64,000 nt of DNA from contig NZ_CP062500.1 in the NCBI RefSeq assembly GCF_014879975.1, positions 124,001-188,000 of the forward strand, read 5' to 3'. The notes under the pieces are model-generated. The model saw only the letters and a list, made by a program, of their open reading frames with translations, was not told the origin of the DNA and made no database searches. Of the stretch, positions 19,597 through 30,402 are shown one piece after another. Positions within the stretch are counted from its first letter, which is position 1, and each line of letters starts with the position of its first letter. Origin of the DNA: Vibrio bathopelagicus. Lineage in GTDB: Bacteria; Pseudomonadota; Gammaproteobacteria; Enterobacterales; Vibrionaceae. The translations under genes and the position numbers were made by a program.

Positions 19597-21621
19597 GTGA
19601 AGCATTGGTTTAAGAAAAGTGCATGGTTATTGGCAGGAAGCTTAATCTGCACACCCGCAGCCATCGCGAGTGATTTTAGTGCCAGCTTTAAGGGCACTGA
19701 CATTCAAGAGTTTATTAATATTGTTGGCCGCAACTTAGAGAAGACGATCATCGTTGACCCTTCGGTGCGCGGGAAAATTGATGTTCGTAGTTACGATGTG
19801 CTCAATGAAGAGCAATATTACAGCTTCTTCTTAAACGTATTAGAGGTTTACGGCTACGCGGTTGTCGAAATGGACTCTGGTGTTCTTAAGATCATCAAAG
19901 CCAAAGATTCTAAAACGTCGGCAATTCCAGTTGTTGGTGACAGTGACATGATCAAAGGTGACAATGTTGTCACACGTGTCGTGACCGTTCGTAATGTTTC
20001 AGTACGTGAACTTTCTCCTTTGCTTCGCCAGCTGAATGACAATGCGGGTGCGGGTAACGTTGTGCATTACGATCCTGCGAATATCATTCTAATTACTGGC
20101 CGTGCAGCCGTTGTAAATCGCTTAGCAGAGATCATCAAGCGTGTTGACCAAGCGGGTGATAAAGAGATCGAAGTCGTTGAGCTAAAGAATGCATCTGCGG
20201 CAGAAATGGTGCGTATTGTCGATGCATTAAGCAAAACCACGGATGCGAAAAACACACCTGCATTCCTACAACCTAAATTAGTTGCCGACGAGCGTACCAA
20301 TGCGATTCTTATCTCAGGTGACCCTAAGGTACGTAGCCGTTTAAGAAGGCTGATTGAACAGCTTGATGTTGAAATGGCAACCAAGGGCAACAACCAAGTC
20401 ATTTACCTTAAATACGCAAAAGCAGAAGATTTAGTCGATGTGCTGAAAGGCGTGTCAGATAACCTGCAATCAGAGAAGCAGACATCAACCAAAGGCAGTT
20501 CATCGCAACGTAATCAAGTGATGATCTCAGCTCACAGTGATACCAACTCTTTGGTGATTACCGCCCAGCCAGACATCATGAACGCGCTGCAAGATGTCAT
20601 CGCACAGTTGGATATTCGTCGTGCTCAAGTTTTGATTGAAGCCTTGATCGTCGAAATGGCTGAAGGTGACGGTGTTAACTTAGGTGTTCAATGGGGTAAC
20701 TTAGAAACGGGCGCCATGATTCAATACAGTAACACCGGCGCTTCGATTGGTGGTGTGATGGTTGGCTTAGAAGAAGCAAAAGACAGCGAAACGACAACCG
20801 CCGTTTATGATTCAGACGGTAAATTCTTACGTAATGAAACCACTACGGAAGAAGGTGACTATTCAACCCTAGCTTCTGCACTTTCTGGTGTGAACGGCGC
20901 AGCAATGAGTGTCGTCATGGGCGACTGGACAGCATTGATCAGTGCGGTAGCAACCGATTCAAACTCTAACATCCTATCTTCTCCAAGCATTACCGTGATG
21001 GACAACGGTGAAGCGTCGTTCATCGTTGGTGAAGAGGTTCCGGTTTTAACTGGCTCGACTGCAGGCTCAAGCAACGATAATCCATTCCAAACCGTTGAAC
21101 GTAAAGAAGTGGGTATTAAGCTGAAGGTCGTGCCACAAATCAACGAAGGTGACTCGGTTCAGTTGCAAATAGAACAAGAAGTATCGAACGTATTAGGCGC
21201 CAATGGTGCGGTTGATGTGCGTTTTGCTAAGCGACAGCTAAATACATCAGTAATTGTTCAAGACGGTCAAATGCTGGTGCTTGGTGGCTTGATTGACGAA
21301 CGCGCACTGGAAAGCGAATCTAAGGTGCCGTTCCTAGGCGATATCCCTGTACTTGGGCACCTGTTTAAATCAACCAGCACTCAGGTTGAGAAAAAGAACC
21401 TGATGGTCTTCATCAAGCCAACCATTATTCGTGATGGCATGACAGCCGATGGAATCACTCAGCGTAAATACAACTTTATCCGTGCTGAGCAGCTGTATAA
21501 GTCAGAGCAAGGCCTGAAATTGATGGATGACGATAACATCCCGGTATTGCCTAAATTTGGTGCCGACATGAATCACCCGGCTGAGATACAAGCCTTCATC
21601 GATCAAATGGAACAAGAATAA
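19597..21621 (+). CDS. gspD: Type II secretion outer-membrane secretin GspD
   Basis: The 674-residue secretin forms the outer-membrane gate of the machine. A signal peptide (about 1-24, cleaved after AIA) is followed by N0 to N3 domains (about 25-330), then the secretin core with VPVLTG and the conserved C-terminal strand region ([24 protein letters not shown]). The stretch from about residue 600 to the end is the S-domain. Start GTG at 19597 has a TAGGAG site. The stop overlaps the start of gspE by one base (TAATG). Confidence 0.97.
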   Translation: MKHWFKKSAWLLAGSLICTPAAIASDFSASFKGTDIQEFINIVGRNLEKTIIVDPSVRGKIDVRSYDVLNEEQYYSFFLNVLEVYGYAVVEMDSGVLKIIKAKDSKTSAIPVVGDSDMIKGDNVVTRVVTVRNVSVRELSPLLRQLNDNAGAGNVVHYDPANIILITGRAAVVNRLAEIIKRVDQAGDKEIEVVELKNASAAEMVRIVDALSKTTDAKNTPAFLQPKLVADERTNAILISGDPKVRSRLRRLIEQLDVEMATKGNNQVIYLKYAKAEDLVDVLKGVSDNLQSEKQTSTKGSSSQRNQVMISAHSDTNSLVITAQPDIMNALQDVIAQLDIRRAQVLIEALIVEMAEGDGVNLGVQWGNLETGAMIQYSNTGASIGGVMVGLEEAKDSETTTAVYDSDGKFLRNETTTEEGDYSTLASALSGVNGAAMSVVMGDWTALISAVATDSNSNILSSPSITVMDNGEASFIVGEEVPVLTGSTAGSSNDNPFQTVERKEVGIKLKVVPQINEGDSVQLQIEQEVSNVLGANGAVDVRFAKRQLNTSVIVQDGQMLVLGGLIDERALESESKVPFLGDIPVLGHLFKSTSTQVEKKNLMVFIKPTIIRDGMTADGITQRKYNFIRAEQLYKSEQGLKLMDDDNIPVLPKFGADMNHPAEIQAFIDQMEQE

Positions 21622-23123
21622 TGGCTGAATTGGTAGGGGCGGCACGTACTTATCAGCGCTTGCCGTTTAGCTTTGCGAATCGCTACAAGATGGTGTTGGA
21701 GTATCAGCATCCAGAGCGTGCGCCGATACTTTATTATGTTGAGCCACTGAAATCGGCGGCTATCATTGAAGTAAGCCGCGTTGTGAAAAATGGTTTCACA
21801 CCACAAGCGATCGGTGCAGACGAATTTGATAAAAAACTGACGGACGCGTACCAGCGTGACTCGTCGGAAGCTCGCCAGCTAATGGAAGACATTGGTGCCG
21901 ACAACGACGACTTTTTCTCTCTGGCAGAAGAACTGCCTCAAGACGAAGACTTGCTCGAATCAGAAGACGATGCACCAATCATCAAGTTGATCAACGCGAT
22001 GCTAGGTGAGGCGATCAAAGAGGGTGCTTCGGATATTCATATCGAAACCTTTGAGAAGTCATTGTCTATCCGCTTCCGTATTGATGGTGTATTACGTGAT
22101 GTTCTCGCGCCAAGCCGCAAACTGGCTCCGCTGTTGGTTTCGCGTGTGAAGGTTATGGCTAAGTTGGATATTGCGGAAAAACGCGTGCCACAGGATGGGC
22201 GTATTTCTCTGCGTATCGGTGGTCGAGCGGTCGACGTTCGTGTTTCAACCATGCCGTCTTCGCACGGAGAACGTGTGGTAATGCGTCTGTTGGACAAAAA
22301 TGCCACTCGCCTAGATCTACACAGCTTGGGTATGACGGCAGAGAACCACGAGAACTTCCGTAAGCTTATTCAGCGCCCGCACGGTATCATCTTGGTGACT
22401 GGCCCAACGGGTTCTGGTAAATCAACAACCTTGTATGCTGGTCTGCAAGAGCTCAACAGCAATGAGCGAAATATCCTTACCGTTGAAGATCCAATCGAAT
22501 TCGATATCGATGGTATTGGTCAAACGCAAGTGAACCCTAAGGTTGATATGACCTTTGCGCGTGGTTTACGTGCCATTCTTCGTCAAGATCCCGATGTGGT
22601 TATGATCGGTGAAATCCGTGATTTGGAAACCGCCGAGATTGCAGTACAAGCTTCTTTGACGGGTCACTTGGTTATGTCGACTCTCCATACCAATACCGCG
22701 ATAGGTGCAATTACGCGTCTACGTGATATGGGTATTGAACCTTTCTTGATCTCTTCTTCACTGCTCGGTGTTCTGGCACAGCGCTTGGTTCGAACCTTGT
22801 GTAGCGAGTGTAAAGAACCCTACGAAGCCGATAAAGAACAGAAAAAGCTGTTTGGTCTGAAGAAGAAAGACAGCCTAACCCTTTATCATGCTAAAGGCTG
22901 TGACCACTGTAGCCACAAAGGTTACCGAGGTCGTACCGGTATTCATGAGCTATTGATGATTGATGATTCGGTACAAGAGTTGATTCACAGTGAAGCGGGT
23001 GAGCAGGCGATTGATAAAGCAATTCGTGGCACAACACCAAGTATTCGAGATGATGGCTTGAGCAAAGTTCTTAAAGGGGTAACTTCCCTAGAAGAAGTGA
23101 TGCGCGTGACCAAGGAAGTCTAG
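21621..23123 (+). CDS. gspE: Type II secretion ATPase GspE
   Basis: This 500-residue cytosolic ATPase drives pseudopilus assembly. The N-terminal domain (about 1-100) binds GspL. The core has Walker [11 protein letters not shown] (about 260-269), the Asp box and Walker B ([12 protein letters not shown]), His box, and a four-cysteine zinc-binding loop (CSECKEPY ... GCDHC, about 393-432). Length and motifs match EpsE of V. cholerae. It overlaps gspD by one base and gspF starts two bases after its stop, so translation is coupled. Confidence 0.98.
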   Translation: MAELVGAARTYQRLPFSFANRYKMVLEYQHPERAPILYYVEPLKSAAIIEVSRVVKNGFTPQAIGADEFDKKLTDAYQRDSSEARQLMEDIGADNDDFFSLAEELPQDEDLLESEDDAPIIKLINAMLGEAIKEGASDIHIETFEKSLSIRFRIDGVLRDVLAPSRKLAPLLVSRVKVMAKLDIAEKRVPQDGRISLRIGGRAVDVRVSTMPSSHGERVVMRLLDKNATRLDLHSLGMTAENHENFRKLIQRPHGIILVTGPTGSGKSTTLYAGLQELNSNERNILTVEDPIEFDIDGIGQTQVNPKVDMTFARGLRAILRQDPDVVMIGEIRDLETAEIAVQASLTGHLVMSTLHTNTAIGAITRLRDMGIEPFLISSSLLGVLAQRLVRTLCSECKEPYEADKEQKKLFGLKKKDSLTLYHAKGCDHCSHKGYRGRTGIHELLMIDDSVQELIHSEAGEQAIDKAIRGTTPSIRDDGLSKVLKGVTSLEEVMRVTKEV

Positions 23124-23124
23124 T

Positions 23125-24345
23125 ATGGCGGCATTTGAATACAAAGCATTGGATGCCAAAGGCAAAAGTAAAAAAGGCTCAATTGAAGCAGATAATGCTC
23201 GTCAGGCTCGCCAAAGAATAAAAGAGCTTGGCTTGATGCCGGTTGAGATGACCGAGGCTAAAGCAAAAACAGCAAAAGGTGCTCAGCCATCGACCAGCTT
23301 TAAACGCGGCATCAGTACGCCTGATCTTGCGCTTATTACTCGTCAAATATCCACGCTCGTTCAATCTGGTATGCCGTTGGAAGAGTGCTTGAAAGCCGTT
23401 GCCGAACAGTCTGAAAAACCTCGTATTCGCACCATGCTACTCGCGGTACGTTCTAAGGTGACTGAAGGTTATTCGTTAGCAGACAGCTTGTCTGATTATC
23501 CCCATATCTTCGATGAGCTATTTAGAGCCATGGTCGCTGCAGGGGAAAAATCAGGACACTTAGATGCGGTCCTCGAACGATTGGCAGATTACGCTGAAAA
23601 TCGCCAAAAAATGCGTTCTAAGTTGCTGCAAGCGATGATCTACCCAATCGTGCTGGTGGTGTTTGCGGTGACGATAGTCTCCTTCTTGCTTGCCACCGTA
23701 GTGCCTAAGATCGTTGAGCCGATTATTCAGATGGGCCAAGAACTTCCTCAATCGACACAATTTTTATTAGCATCGAGTGAATTTATCCAGAATTGGGGTA
23801 TCCAACTACTGTTGTTGACCCTTGGTGTGATTGTTCTTGTGAAGACCGGGCTGAAAAAGCCGGGCGTTCGTATGAGTTGGGATCGCAAACTATTGAGTAT
23901 CCCGCTGATCGGCAAGATAGCGAAAGGGATCAATACCTCTCGTTTTGCACGAACACTCTCTATCTGTACATCGAGTGCGATTCCAATCCTTGAAGGGATG
24001 AAGGTCGCGGTTGATGTCATGTCGAATCATCATGTGAAACAACAAGTTTTACAGGCTTCAGACAGTGTTCGAGAAGGCGCGAGCTTACGTAAAGCATTGG
24101 ATCAAACCAAACTCTTTCCACCGATGATGCTGCATATGATCGCCAGTGGTGAGCAGAGCGGTCAGTTGGAACAGATGCTGACAAGAGCGGCAGACAACCA
24201 AGACCAAAGCTTTGAGTCGACGGTTAATATCGCCCTAGGTATCTTTACCCCAGCCCTTATCGCGTTGATGGCAGGCTTAGTGCTGTTTATCGTGATGGCG
24301 ACGCTGATGCCAATGCTTGAAATGAACAATTTAATGAGTGGTTAA
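23125..24345 (+). CDS. gspF: Type II secretion inner-membrane platform protein GspF
   Basis: This 406-residue polytopic protein has two repeated GspF cytoplasmic domains (about 70-195 and 272-395) joined by membrane segments near residues 170-190, 220-245 and 370-400. An N-terminal ~60-residue extension is typical of the family (AAFEYKALDAKGK). It is thought to form the platform through which GspE acts on the pseudopilus. Its short spacing to gspE indicates operon membership; an 88-bp gap with no gene follows before gspG. Confidence 0.96.
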   Translation: MAAFEYKALDAKGKSKKGSIEADNARQARQRIKELGLMPVEMTEAKAKTAKGAQPSTSFKRGISTPDLALITRQISTLVQSGMPLEECLKAVAEQSEKPRIRTMLLAVRSKVTEGYSLADSLSDYPHIFDELFRAMVAAGEKSGHLDAVLERLADYAENRQKMRSKLLQAMIYPIVLVVFAVTIVSFLLATVVPKIVEPIIQMGQELPQSTQFLLASSEFIQNWGIQLLLLTLGVIVLVKTGLKKPGVRMSWDRKLLSIPLIGKIAKGINTSRFARTLSICTSSAIPILEGMKVAVDVMSNHHVKQQVLQASDSVREGASLRKALDQTKLFPPMMLHMIASGEQSGQLEQMLTRAADNQDQSFESTVNIALGIFTPALIALMAGLVLFIVMATLMPMLEMNNLMSG

Positions 24346-24433
24346 CCTACTGCTCATCAGACGTTAGTTTTTGGATTATCGAGAAAAAGGACATCATTTC
24401 CCTTAACTCGCTATCTGCAATTTGGAGAAAATA

Positions 24434-24877
24434 ATGAAAAATAAAATGAAAAAACAGTCAGGCTTTACCCTATTAGAAGTCATGGTTGTTGTCGTTATCC
24501 TTGGTGTTTTAGCAAGCTTTGTTGTCCCTAACCTTTTGGGTAACAAAGAGAAAGCGGATCAACAAAAAGCCATCACTGATATTGTGGCGCTAGAAAACGC
24601 GTTAGATATGTATAAGTTGGATAACAGCGTTTACCCAACGACGGATCAAGGCCTTGATGGTTTGGTAACAAAGCCAAGCAGCCCAGAACCTCGTAACTAC
24701 CGTGACGGTGGGTACATTAAACGTCTACCAAACGACCCTTGGGGCAATGAGTACCAATACCTAAGCCCTGGTGACAACGGTACGATTGATATCTTCACTC
24801 TTGGCGCTGATGGTCAAGAAGGCGGTGAAGGTATCGCTGCGGATATCGGTAACTGGAACATGCAGGATTTTCAATAA
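24434..24877 (+). CDS. gspG: Major pseudopilin GspG
   Basis: The 147-residue protein is the main pseudopilus subunit. A short basic leader (MKNKMKKQSG) ends at the GspO/PilD cleavage site before FTLLEVMVVV, with Glu5 conserved after processing; the long N-terminal helix is followed by the GspG-type globular part with the calcium-binding loop region near the end (LGADGQEGGEG). The ATG at 24434 has a GGAG site. It is usually more strongly expressed than other pseudopilin genes. Confidence 0.97.
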   Translation: MKNKMKKQSGFTLLEVMVVVVILGVLASFVVPNLLGNKEKADQQKAITDIVALENALDMYKLDNSVYPTTDQGLDGLVTKPSSPEPRNYRDGGYIKRLPNDPWGNEYQYLSPGDNGTIDIFTLGADGQEGGEGIAADIGNWNMQDFQ

Positions 24878-24955
24878 GCTTCGGCTTGTTGTTTGATACG
24901 TTATTGTTGCGTGATACGTTATTGATGGTAGGACGTAAACAGATGGAGTCTAAAG

Positions 24956-25549
24956 GTGAAAACTAAGCAAACACAGCCAGGTTTCACCTTGATTGAAATT
25001 CTCTTGGTGTTGGTACTACTGTCAGTAACGGCGGTCGCGGTGATTTCGACCATTCCTACCAATAGCAAAGATGTTGCCAAAAAATACGCTCAAAGCTTTT
25101 ATCAGCGAATTCAGCTACTCAATGAAGAGGCTATTTTGAGTGGCTTGGATTTTGGTGTTCGTGTTGATGAAAAGAAATCGACCTACGTTCTGATGACTTT
25201 GAAGTCTGATGGTTGGCAAGAAACTGAATTCGAAAAGATCCCTTCTTCAACTGAATTACCAGAAGACCTCGCACTGACACTGACACTCGGTGGTGGTGCG
25301 TGGGAAGACGACGATCGCCTCTTTAATCCGGGAAGCTTATTTGATGAAGATATGTTTGCGGATCTTGAAGAGGAAAAGAAGCCAAAGCCACCACAGATCT
25401 ACATCTTGTCGAGTGCTGAAACGACACCTTTTACGCTTTCTTTCTACCCAAATACCGGTGATACCGTGCAAGATGGCTGGCGTATTCGAGTGTTAGATAA
25501 TGGTGTGATTCGACTGCTAGAGCCGGGAGAAGAAGATGAAGAGGAATAA
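24956..25549 (+). CDS. gspH: Minor pseudopilin GspH
   Basis: The 197-residue minor pseudopilin has a leader MKTKQTQPG before the cleavage site FTLIEILLV and the conserved Glu. A long acidic middle segment (about residues 115-145, rich in Asp/Glu then KKPKPP) and an acidic C-terminal tail (PGEEDEEE) are seen. It starts with GTG at 24956, seven bases after AGATGGAG. The last 14 bases overlap gspI, so translation is probably coupled. Confidence 0.94.
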   Translation: MKTKQTQPGFTLIEILLVLVLLSVTAVAVISTIPTNSKDVAKKYAQSFYQRIQLLNEEAILSGLDFGVRVDEKKSTYVLMTLKSDGWQETEFEKIPSSTELPEDLALTLTLGGGAWEDDDRLFNPGSLFDEDMFADLEEEKKPKPPQIYILSSAETTPFTLSFYPNTGDTVQDGWRIRVLDNGVIRLLEPGEEDEEE

Positions 25550-25910
25550 ACGTTCTTCTTATCGTTCTCGTGGTATGACGCTGCTTGAGGTGTTGGTTGC
25601 GCTTGCTATCTTCGCTACGGCGGCGATCAGTGTGATTCGTGCTGTCACCCAGCACATTAATACACTCAGCTATCTAGAAGAAAAAACCTTCGCGGCGATG
25701 GTCGTTGATAATCAAATGGCCTTAGTGATGCTGCATCCTGAGAAGCTTAAAAAAGCGCAGGGCACGCAAGAGTTAGCGGGAAGAGAGTGGTTCTGGAAGG
25801 TGACTCCCATCGATACCAGCGATAATCTATTAAAGGCGTTTGATGTGAGTGCGGCAACCAGTAAGAAAGCGTCTCCAGTCGTTACGGTGCGTAGTTATGT
25901 GGTCAACTAA
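25536..25910 (+). CDS. gspI: Minor pseudopilin GspI
   Basis: This 124-residue pseudopilin has a basic leader (MKRNKRSSYRSRG) before the cleavage site MTLLEVLVALAIF, and it forms the tip complex with GspJ and GspK. Length is normal. It starts inside gspH. Its TAA stop falls inside an 18-bp tandem repeat array (25905-25976) that also encodes the leader of gspJ. Confidence 0.94.
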   Translation: MKRNKRSSYRSRGMTLLEVLVALAIFATAAISVIRAVTQHINTLSYLEEKTFAAMVVDNQMALVMLHPEKLKKAQGTQELAGREWFWKVTPIDTSDNLLKAFDVSAATSKKASPVVTVRSYVVN

Positions 25911-26682
25911 GAGCGTGTGGTTAACTAAGAGTATGCGGTTAATTAAGAACAGCTCGCTAACTAAGAGCATGTTGGCAGATAAGCGTACACCACGTAAACA
26001 AGGTCTATCTTCAAAAGGGGGAGGCTTTACCTTAATTGAAGTCTTGGTCTCGATTGCTATCTTTGCCACGTTAAGTATGGCGGCTTATCAGGTGGTTAAT
26101 CAGGTACAGCGAAGCAACGAGCTCTCAATCGAGCGCAGTGCCCGTTTGAATCAACTGCAACGCAGTTTAGTCATTTTAGATAATGATTTTCGCCAGATGG
26201 CGGTGCGAAAATTTCGTACCAATGGTGAAGAAGCATCATCTAAGCTGATCTTAATGAAAGAGTATTTACTGGATTCCGACAGTGTTGGCATCATGTTTAC
26301 TCGTTTGGGGTGGCATAACCCACAACAGCAGTTTCCTCGCGGTGAGGTGACGAAGGTTGGCTACCGAATCAAAGAAGAAACGCTTGAGCGTGTATGGTGG
26401 CGTTACCCCGATACACCTGCAGGCCAAGAAGGTGTGATTACTCCTTTGCTTGATGATGTAGAAGGTTTTGAAATCGAATTTTATGACGGGAGTCGCTGGG
26501 GAAAAGAGTGGCAAACCGATAAGTCCCTGCCGAAGGCGGTAAGGTTAAAGCTAACCTTGAAAGACTATGGTGAGATAGAGCGAGTTTATCTCACTCCTGG
26601 TGGCACCCTAGATCAGGCCGATGATGCTTCAAGCAATGACTCTTCAGGCAGTAGTGAGGGGAATAATGATTCGTCGAACTAA
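25897..26682 (+). CDS. gspJ: Minor pseudopilin GspJ with repeat-extended leader
   Basis: The mature part begins at [13 protein letters not shown] and continues for about 220 residues of a GspJ-type fold, ending in a Ser/Asn/Asp-rich tail. The start is uncertain. ATG 25897 (MWSTKS) lies inside gspI and gives a leader of about 42 residues holding four hexapeptide-like repeats ([24 protein letters not shown]); ATG 25933 and ATG 25969 give about 30 and 18 residues. Pseudopilin leaders are normally short, so 25969 is attractive, but no strong ribosome site decides it. The tip complex role is with GspI and GspK. gspK starts 17 bp before its stop codon. Confidence 0.85.
   Translation: MWSTKSVWLTKSMRLIKNSSLTKSMLADKRTPRKQGLSSKGGGFTLIEVLVSIAIFATLSMAAYQVVNQVQRSNELSIERSARLNQLQRSLVILDNDFRQMAVRKFRTNGEEASSKLILMKEYLLDSDSVGIMFTRLGWHNPQQQFPRGEVTKVGYRIKEETLERVWWRYPDTPAGQEGVITPLLDDVEGFEIEFYDGSRWGKEWQTDKSLPKAVRLKLTLKDYGEIERVYLTPGGTLDQADDASSNDSSGSSEGNNDSSN
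25905..25976 (+). repeat. 18-bp tandem repeat in gspI-gspJ junction
   Basis: Four consecutive 18-bp units fit the pattern AACTAAGAGYRTGYGGTT (25905-25922, 25923-25940, 25941-25958, 25959-25976), the third and fourth more diverged. Because 18 is divisible by three, the array adds six-residue units without shifting the gspJ frame. The first unit holds the gspI stop codon. Confidence 0.85.
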
Positions 26683-27715
26683 CAAGCGTATAGCGACAAG
26701 GTCAACTTTCGGGCACAAACAGCGTGGTGTCGCGCTGATCATTATTTTGATGCTATTGGCGATCATGGCCACCATTGCTGGCAGCATGTCTGAGCGTTTG
26801 TTTACTCAATTCAAGCGTGTTGGTAATCAATTGAATTACCAACAGTCCTACTGGTATAGCATTGGTGTGGAAGCGCTTGTGCAAGACGGCATAAGGCAAA
26901 GCTACAAAGACAGTGATACTGTGAACCTAAGCCAACCATGGGCGTTAGAAGAGCAGGTATACCCATTGGATTATGGACAAGTCTCAGGTCGAATCGTCGA
27001 CGCTCAGGCGTGTTTTAATCTCAATGCATTGGCTGGGGTGACGACCACTTCAAGTAACCAGACACCTTATTTAGTCACGGTTTGGCAAACCTTATTGGAA
27101 AACCAAGATGTTGAGCCTTATCAGGCTGAGGTTATCGCAAATTCCAGCTGGGAGTTTGTTGATAGTGATACCCGCACTACCTCTTCGTCTGGCGTAGAAG
27201 ACAGCACTTATGAAGCGATGAAGCCATCTTATCTGGCGGCGAATGGCTTAATGGCGGATGAATCCGAGTTACGAGCGGTTTATCAGGTCACTGGTGAGGT
27301 GATGAATAAGGTTCGTCCATTTGTTTGTGCTTTACCCACCGATGATTTCCGATTGAATGTGAATACACTCACGGAAAAACAAGCACCTTTATTGGAAGCG
27401 ATGTTTGCACCAGGCTTAAGTGAATCGGATGCAAAACAGCTGATAGACAAGCGCCCGTTTGATGGCTGGGATACGGTCGACGCATTTATGGCTGAACCTG
27501 CCATTGTTGGCGTGAGTGCCGAAGTCAGCAAAAAAGCGAAAGCATATTTAACTGTAGATAGTGCCTATTTTGAGCTAGATGCAGAGGTATTAGTTGAGCA
27601 GTCACGTGTACGTATACGGACGCTTTTCTATAGTAGTAATCGAGAAACAGTGACGGTAGTACGCCGTCGTTTTGGAGGAATCAGTGAGCGAGTTTCTGAC
27701 CGTTCGACTGAGTAG
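26666..27715 (+). CDS. gspK: Minor pseudopilin GspK
   Basis: The 349-residue tip pseudopilin has a basic leader ([21 protein letters not shown]) and a hydrophobic helix beginning [11 protein letters not shown]; it lacks the Glu5 residue, as is usual for GspK. The large extra alpha domain accounts for its length. The ATG at 26666 follows GAGGGG and overlaps the end of gspJ. It may regulate pseudopilus length together with GspI and GspJ. It overlaps gspL by 32 bp. Confidence 0.94.
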   Translation: MIRRTNKRIATRSTFGHKQRGVALIIILMLLAIMATIAGSMSERLFTQFKRVGNQLNYQQSYWYSIGVEALVQDGIRQSYKDSDTVNLSQPWALEEQVYPLDYGQVSGRIVDAQACFNLNALAGVTTTSSNQTPYLVTVWQTLLENQDVEPYQAEVIANSSWEFVDSDTRTTSSSGVEDSTYEAMKPSYLAANGLMADESELRAVYQVTGEVMNKVRPFVCALPTDDFRLNVNTLTEKQAPLLEAMFAPGLSESDAKQLIDKRPFDGWDTVDAFMAEPAIVGVSAEVSKKAKAYLTVDSAYFELDAEVLVEQSRVRIRTLFYSSNRETVTVVRRRFGGISERVSDRSTE

Positions 27716-28913
27716 CGAACCACAAAGCCCTGTGCAGTGGTTAGTTTGGTCGACAAGCCAACAAGAAGTGATAGCAAGTGGTGAACTGTCTAGCTGGGAA
27801 CAGCTTGACGAGTTAACGCCTTACGCTGAAAAGCGCAGCTGTATCGCTTTATTGCCGGGAAATGAATGCTTAATTAAGCGTGTTGAGATCCCGAAAGGTG
27901 CTGCTCGCCAGTTCGACTCTATGCTGCCGTTTTTGTTAGAAGACGAAGTGGCACAAGATATCGAAGACTTACATCTGACTATTTTGGATAAAGACGCGAG
28001 TCACGCTACCGTGTGTGGTGTGGATCGTGAATGGCTAAAACACGCTTTAGAGCTGTTTCGCGAAGCCAATATTACCTTCCGTAAGGTGCTACCAGATACA
28101 CTAGCCGTACCTTTCGAAGAACAAGGCATCAGTGCGTTGCAGATAGAGCAACATTGGCTATTGCGCCAAGGTAACTATCAAGCGGTATCGATCAGCGAAG
28201 CATGGTTACCGATGTTCCTGCAAAGTGACTGGGTTGTCGCTAGTGAGGAAGATCAAGCGACGACAATTTTCAGCTACACCGCGATGCCGAGCGACGACGT
28301 TCAGCAGCAAAGTGGTCTCGAGTGGCAGGCTAAGCCTGCTGAATTGGTGATGTCTTTATTGAGTCAGCAAGCGATCATAAGCAGCGTAAATTTACTGACT
28401 GGCACCTTTAAAACCAAATCTTCATTCAGTAAATATTGGCGTGTTTGGCAGAAAGTGGCGATTGCTGCTTGTTTGCTGGTGGCCGTGATTGTGACTCAAC
28501 AAGTGTTGAAGGTTCAGCAGTATGAAGCGCAAGCTGAAGCTTACAGAGCCGAGAGTGAACGTATTTTTAGAGCTGTGCTGCCAGGTAAACAACGAATTCC
28601 GACAGTAAGCTACCTTAAGCGTCAGATGAATGATGAAGCTAAGAAATACGGTGGCTCAGGCGATGGTGACTCCTTACTCGGTTGGCTAGCATTGTTGCCA
28701 GAAACCTTAGGGCAAGTGAAGTCGATCGAGGTGGAAAGTATTCGTTATGATGGCAACCGCTCTGAGGTTCGACTACAGGCTAAAAGTTCTGACTTCCAAC
28801 ACTTTGAGACCGCAAGGGTGAAACTCGAAGAGAAGTTTGTCGTTGAGCAAGGACCATTGAACCGCAATGGCGATGCCGTATTTGGCAGTTTTACTCTTAA
28901 ACCCCATCAATAA
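27684..28913 (+). CDS. gspL: Type II secretion platform protein GspL
   Basis: The 409-residue bitopic protein recruits GspE. The cytoplasmic actin-like part (about 1-235) starts [12 protein letters not shown], a membrane segment lies at about residues 257-275 ([16 protein letters not shown]), and the periplasmic part is a ferredoxin-like domain. The GTG at 27684 with GGAGG upstream is chosen since it gives the known EpsL N-terminus and starts inside gspK. It works with GspM. Confidence 0.95.
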   Translation: MSEFLTVRLSSEPQSPVQWLVWSTSQQEVIASGELSSWEQLDELTPYAEKRSCIALLPGNECLIKRVEIPKGAARQFDSMLPFLLEDEVAQDIEDLHLTILDKDASHATVCGVDREWLKHALELFREANITFRKVLPDTLAVPFEEQGISALQIEQHWLLRQGNYQAVSISEAWLPMFLQSDWVVASEEDQATTIFSYTAMPSDDVQQQSGLEWQAKPAELVMSLLSQQAIISSVNLLTGTFKTKSSFSKYWRVWQKVAIAACLLVAVIVTQQVLKVQQYEAQAEAYRAESERIFRAVLPGKQRIPTVSYLKRQMNDEAKKYGGSGDGDSLLGWLALLPETLGQVKSIEVESIRYDGNRSEVRLQAKSSDFQHFETARVKLEEKFVVEQGPLNRNGDAVFGSFTLKPHQ

Positions 28914-28933
28914 CCTGCGTAAGGAGATCAGTG

Positions 28934-29422
28934 ATGAGAAATATGATTGAACCACTCCAAGCGTGGTGGACTTCAATAAGTCAAAGAGAGCAACGATTAG
29001 TCGTTGGTTGCTCAGTTTTATTTGTGTTGGGTATCGTTTATTGGGGGTTATTGCAGCCACTCAGTCAGCGAGCTGAACTTGCACAAAGCCGCATTCAAAG
29101 TGAGAAGCAACTTCTGGCTTGGGTAACGGACAAAGCCAATCAAGTAGTTGAACTACGAGGCAGCGGTGGCATCAGTGCCAGTCAGCCTTTAAACCAATCT
29201 GTGCCAGCTTCTATGCGCCGTTTTAACATCGAGCTGATACGCGTACAACCACGTGGTGAGATGCTGCAAGTGTGGATTAAGCCTGTGCCATTTAATAAGT
29301 TCGTTGACTGGCTGACATACCTGAAAGAAAAGCAGGGTGTTGAGGTTGAGTTTATGGATATTGATCGCTCTGATAGCCCCGGGGTTATTGAGATCAACCG
29401 ACTACAGTTTAAACGAGGTTAA
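28934..29422 (+). CDS. gspM: Type II secretion platform protein GspM
   Basis: The 162-residue protein has a short cytoplasmic tail, a membrane segment (about residues 20-42), and a periplasmic ferredoxin-like domain that pairs with GspL. The ATG at 28934 is seven bases after AAGGAG; a GTG one codon earlier is possible. It is followed directly by gspN, whose GTG is one base past the stop. Confidence 0.93.
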   Translation: MRNMIEPLQAWWTSISQREQRLVVGCSVLFVLGIVYWGLLQPLSQRAELAQSRIQSEKQLLAWVTDKANQVVELRGSGGISASQPLNQSVPASMRRFNIELIRVQPRGEMLQVWIKPVPFNKFVDWLTYLKEKQGVEVEFMDIDRSDSPGVIEINRLQFKRG

Positions 29423-29423
29423 T

Positions 29424-30203
29424 GTGAAACGCGGTTTATCTTTCAAATATGGTCTGTTATTCAGCGTCATTTTTATCGTTTTTTTCTCGGTAAGCTTGTT
29501 GCTACACTTGCCCGCTGCTTTTGCTCTCAAGCATGCGCCCGTTGTGCGTGGTTTAAGCATCGAAGGCGTTGAGGGCACTGTTTGGCAAGGTCGCGCTAAC
29601 AATATTGCTTGGCAGCGTGTCAATTACGGCTCAGTGCAGTGGGACTTCCAGTTCTCTAAACTATTCCAAGCCAAAGCAGAACTTGCAGTTCGCTTTGGCC
29701 GTAACAGCGATATGAACTTATCCGGTAAAGGTCGTGTTGGGTATAGCATGAGCGGTGCTTACGCGGAAAACTTAGTGGCATCCATGCCAGCAAGAAACGT
29801 GATGAAATATGCGCCAGTTATTCCAGTACCCGTTTCTATTGCAGGACAAGTTGAATTGACGATCAAACATGCGGTTCATGCTCAGCCTTGGTGCCAATCG
29901 GGCGAAGGTACGCTTGCTTGGTCTGGTGCCGCAGTCGACTCACCAGTGGGTTCGTTAGACCTCGGTCCTGTGATTGCGGATATTACCTGTGAAGACAACA
30001 CCATTGCCGCCAAAGGCACCCAAAAGAGCGAGCAAGTGGACAGTGAGTTCTCAGCGAGTGTAACGCCGAATCAAAGCTACACCTCGGCGGCATGGTTTAA
30101 GCCAGGTGCTGAATTCCCACCAGCGATGCAGAGCCAACTTAAGTGGTTGGGCAATCCTGACAGCCAGGGTAAGTACCAGTTTACCTACCAAGGTCGTTTT
30201 TAA
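29424..30203 (+). CDS. gspN: Type II secretion protein GspN
   Basis: This 259-residue protein has one N-terminal membrane helix (about residues 6-28) and a periplasmic beta-rich part with WQGRANNIAWQRV and LPAAFALKH, a pattern of the GspN family, which is AsmA-like and not always needed for secretion. It is the last gene of the operon, and GspO/PilD prepilin peptidase is not in this window. The GTG at 29424 follows the gspM stop by one base. A strong terminator is 56 bp downstream. Confidence 0.92.
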   Translation: MKRGLSFKYGLLFSVIFIVFFSVSLLLHLPAAFALKHAPVVRGLSIEGVEGTVWQGRANNIAWQRVNYGSVQWDFQFSKLFQAKAELAVRFGRNSDMNLSGKGRVGYSMSGAYAENLVASMPARNVMKYAPVIPVPVSIAGQVELTIKHAVHAQPWCQSGEGTLAWSGAAVDSPVGSLDLGPVIADITCEDNTIAAKGTQKSEQVDSEFSASVTPNQSYTSAAWFKPGAEFPPAMQSQLKWLGNPDSQGKYQFTYQGRF

Positions 30204-30258
30204 CCCGGTATCTACTTCTGAACTCGCATCCGCTGGTTATTAAGTCACGAGATATAAA

Positions 30259-30287
30259 AATGGGCACCTCAATGAGGTGCCCATTTT
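30259..30287 (+). terminator. gsp operon terminator
   Basis: AATGGGCACCTC-AAT-GAGGTGCCCATT is a perfect 12-bp stem with a short loop, then TTG. It is after gspN and just before the octamer repeat. Confidence 0.9.
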
Positions 30288-30295
30288 GTTTGAAT

Positions 30296-30375
30296 GCTTA
30301 ACTGCTTAACTGCTTAACTGCTTAACTGCTTAACTGCTTAACTGCTTAACTGCTTAACTGCTTAACTGCTTAACT
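30296..30375 (+). repeat. Octamer microsatellite, ten perfect copies
   Basis: The 8-bp unit GCTTAACT occurs exactly ten times without a mismatch, in the short gap between the convergent gspN and cysQ genes and 27 bp past the cysQ stop codon. It is not in any gene I can support. Such long perfect runs of short units are prone to slipped-strand mispairing. Every frame contains stop codons on both strands (TTAA), so it is not coding. Confidence 0.95.
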
Positions 30376-30402
30376 GCATGATCGCAACCAAAGCCGTGGA
30401 GT

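Noticed and set aside
30296..30375. Octamer array as a CRISPR
   Set aside because: No spacers; units are 8 bp and directly adjacent.
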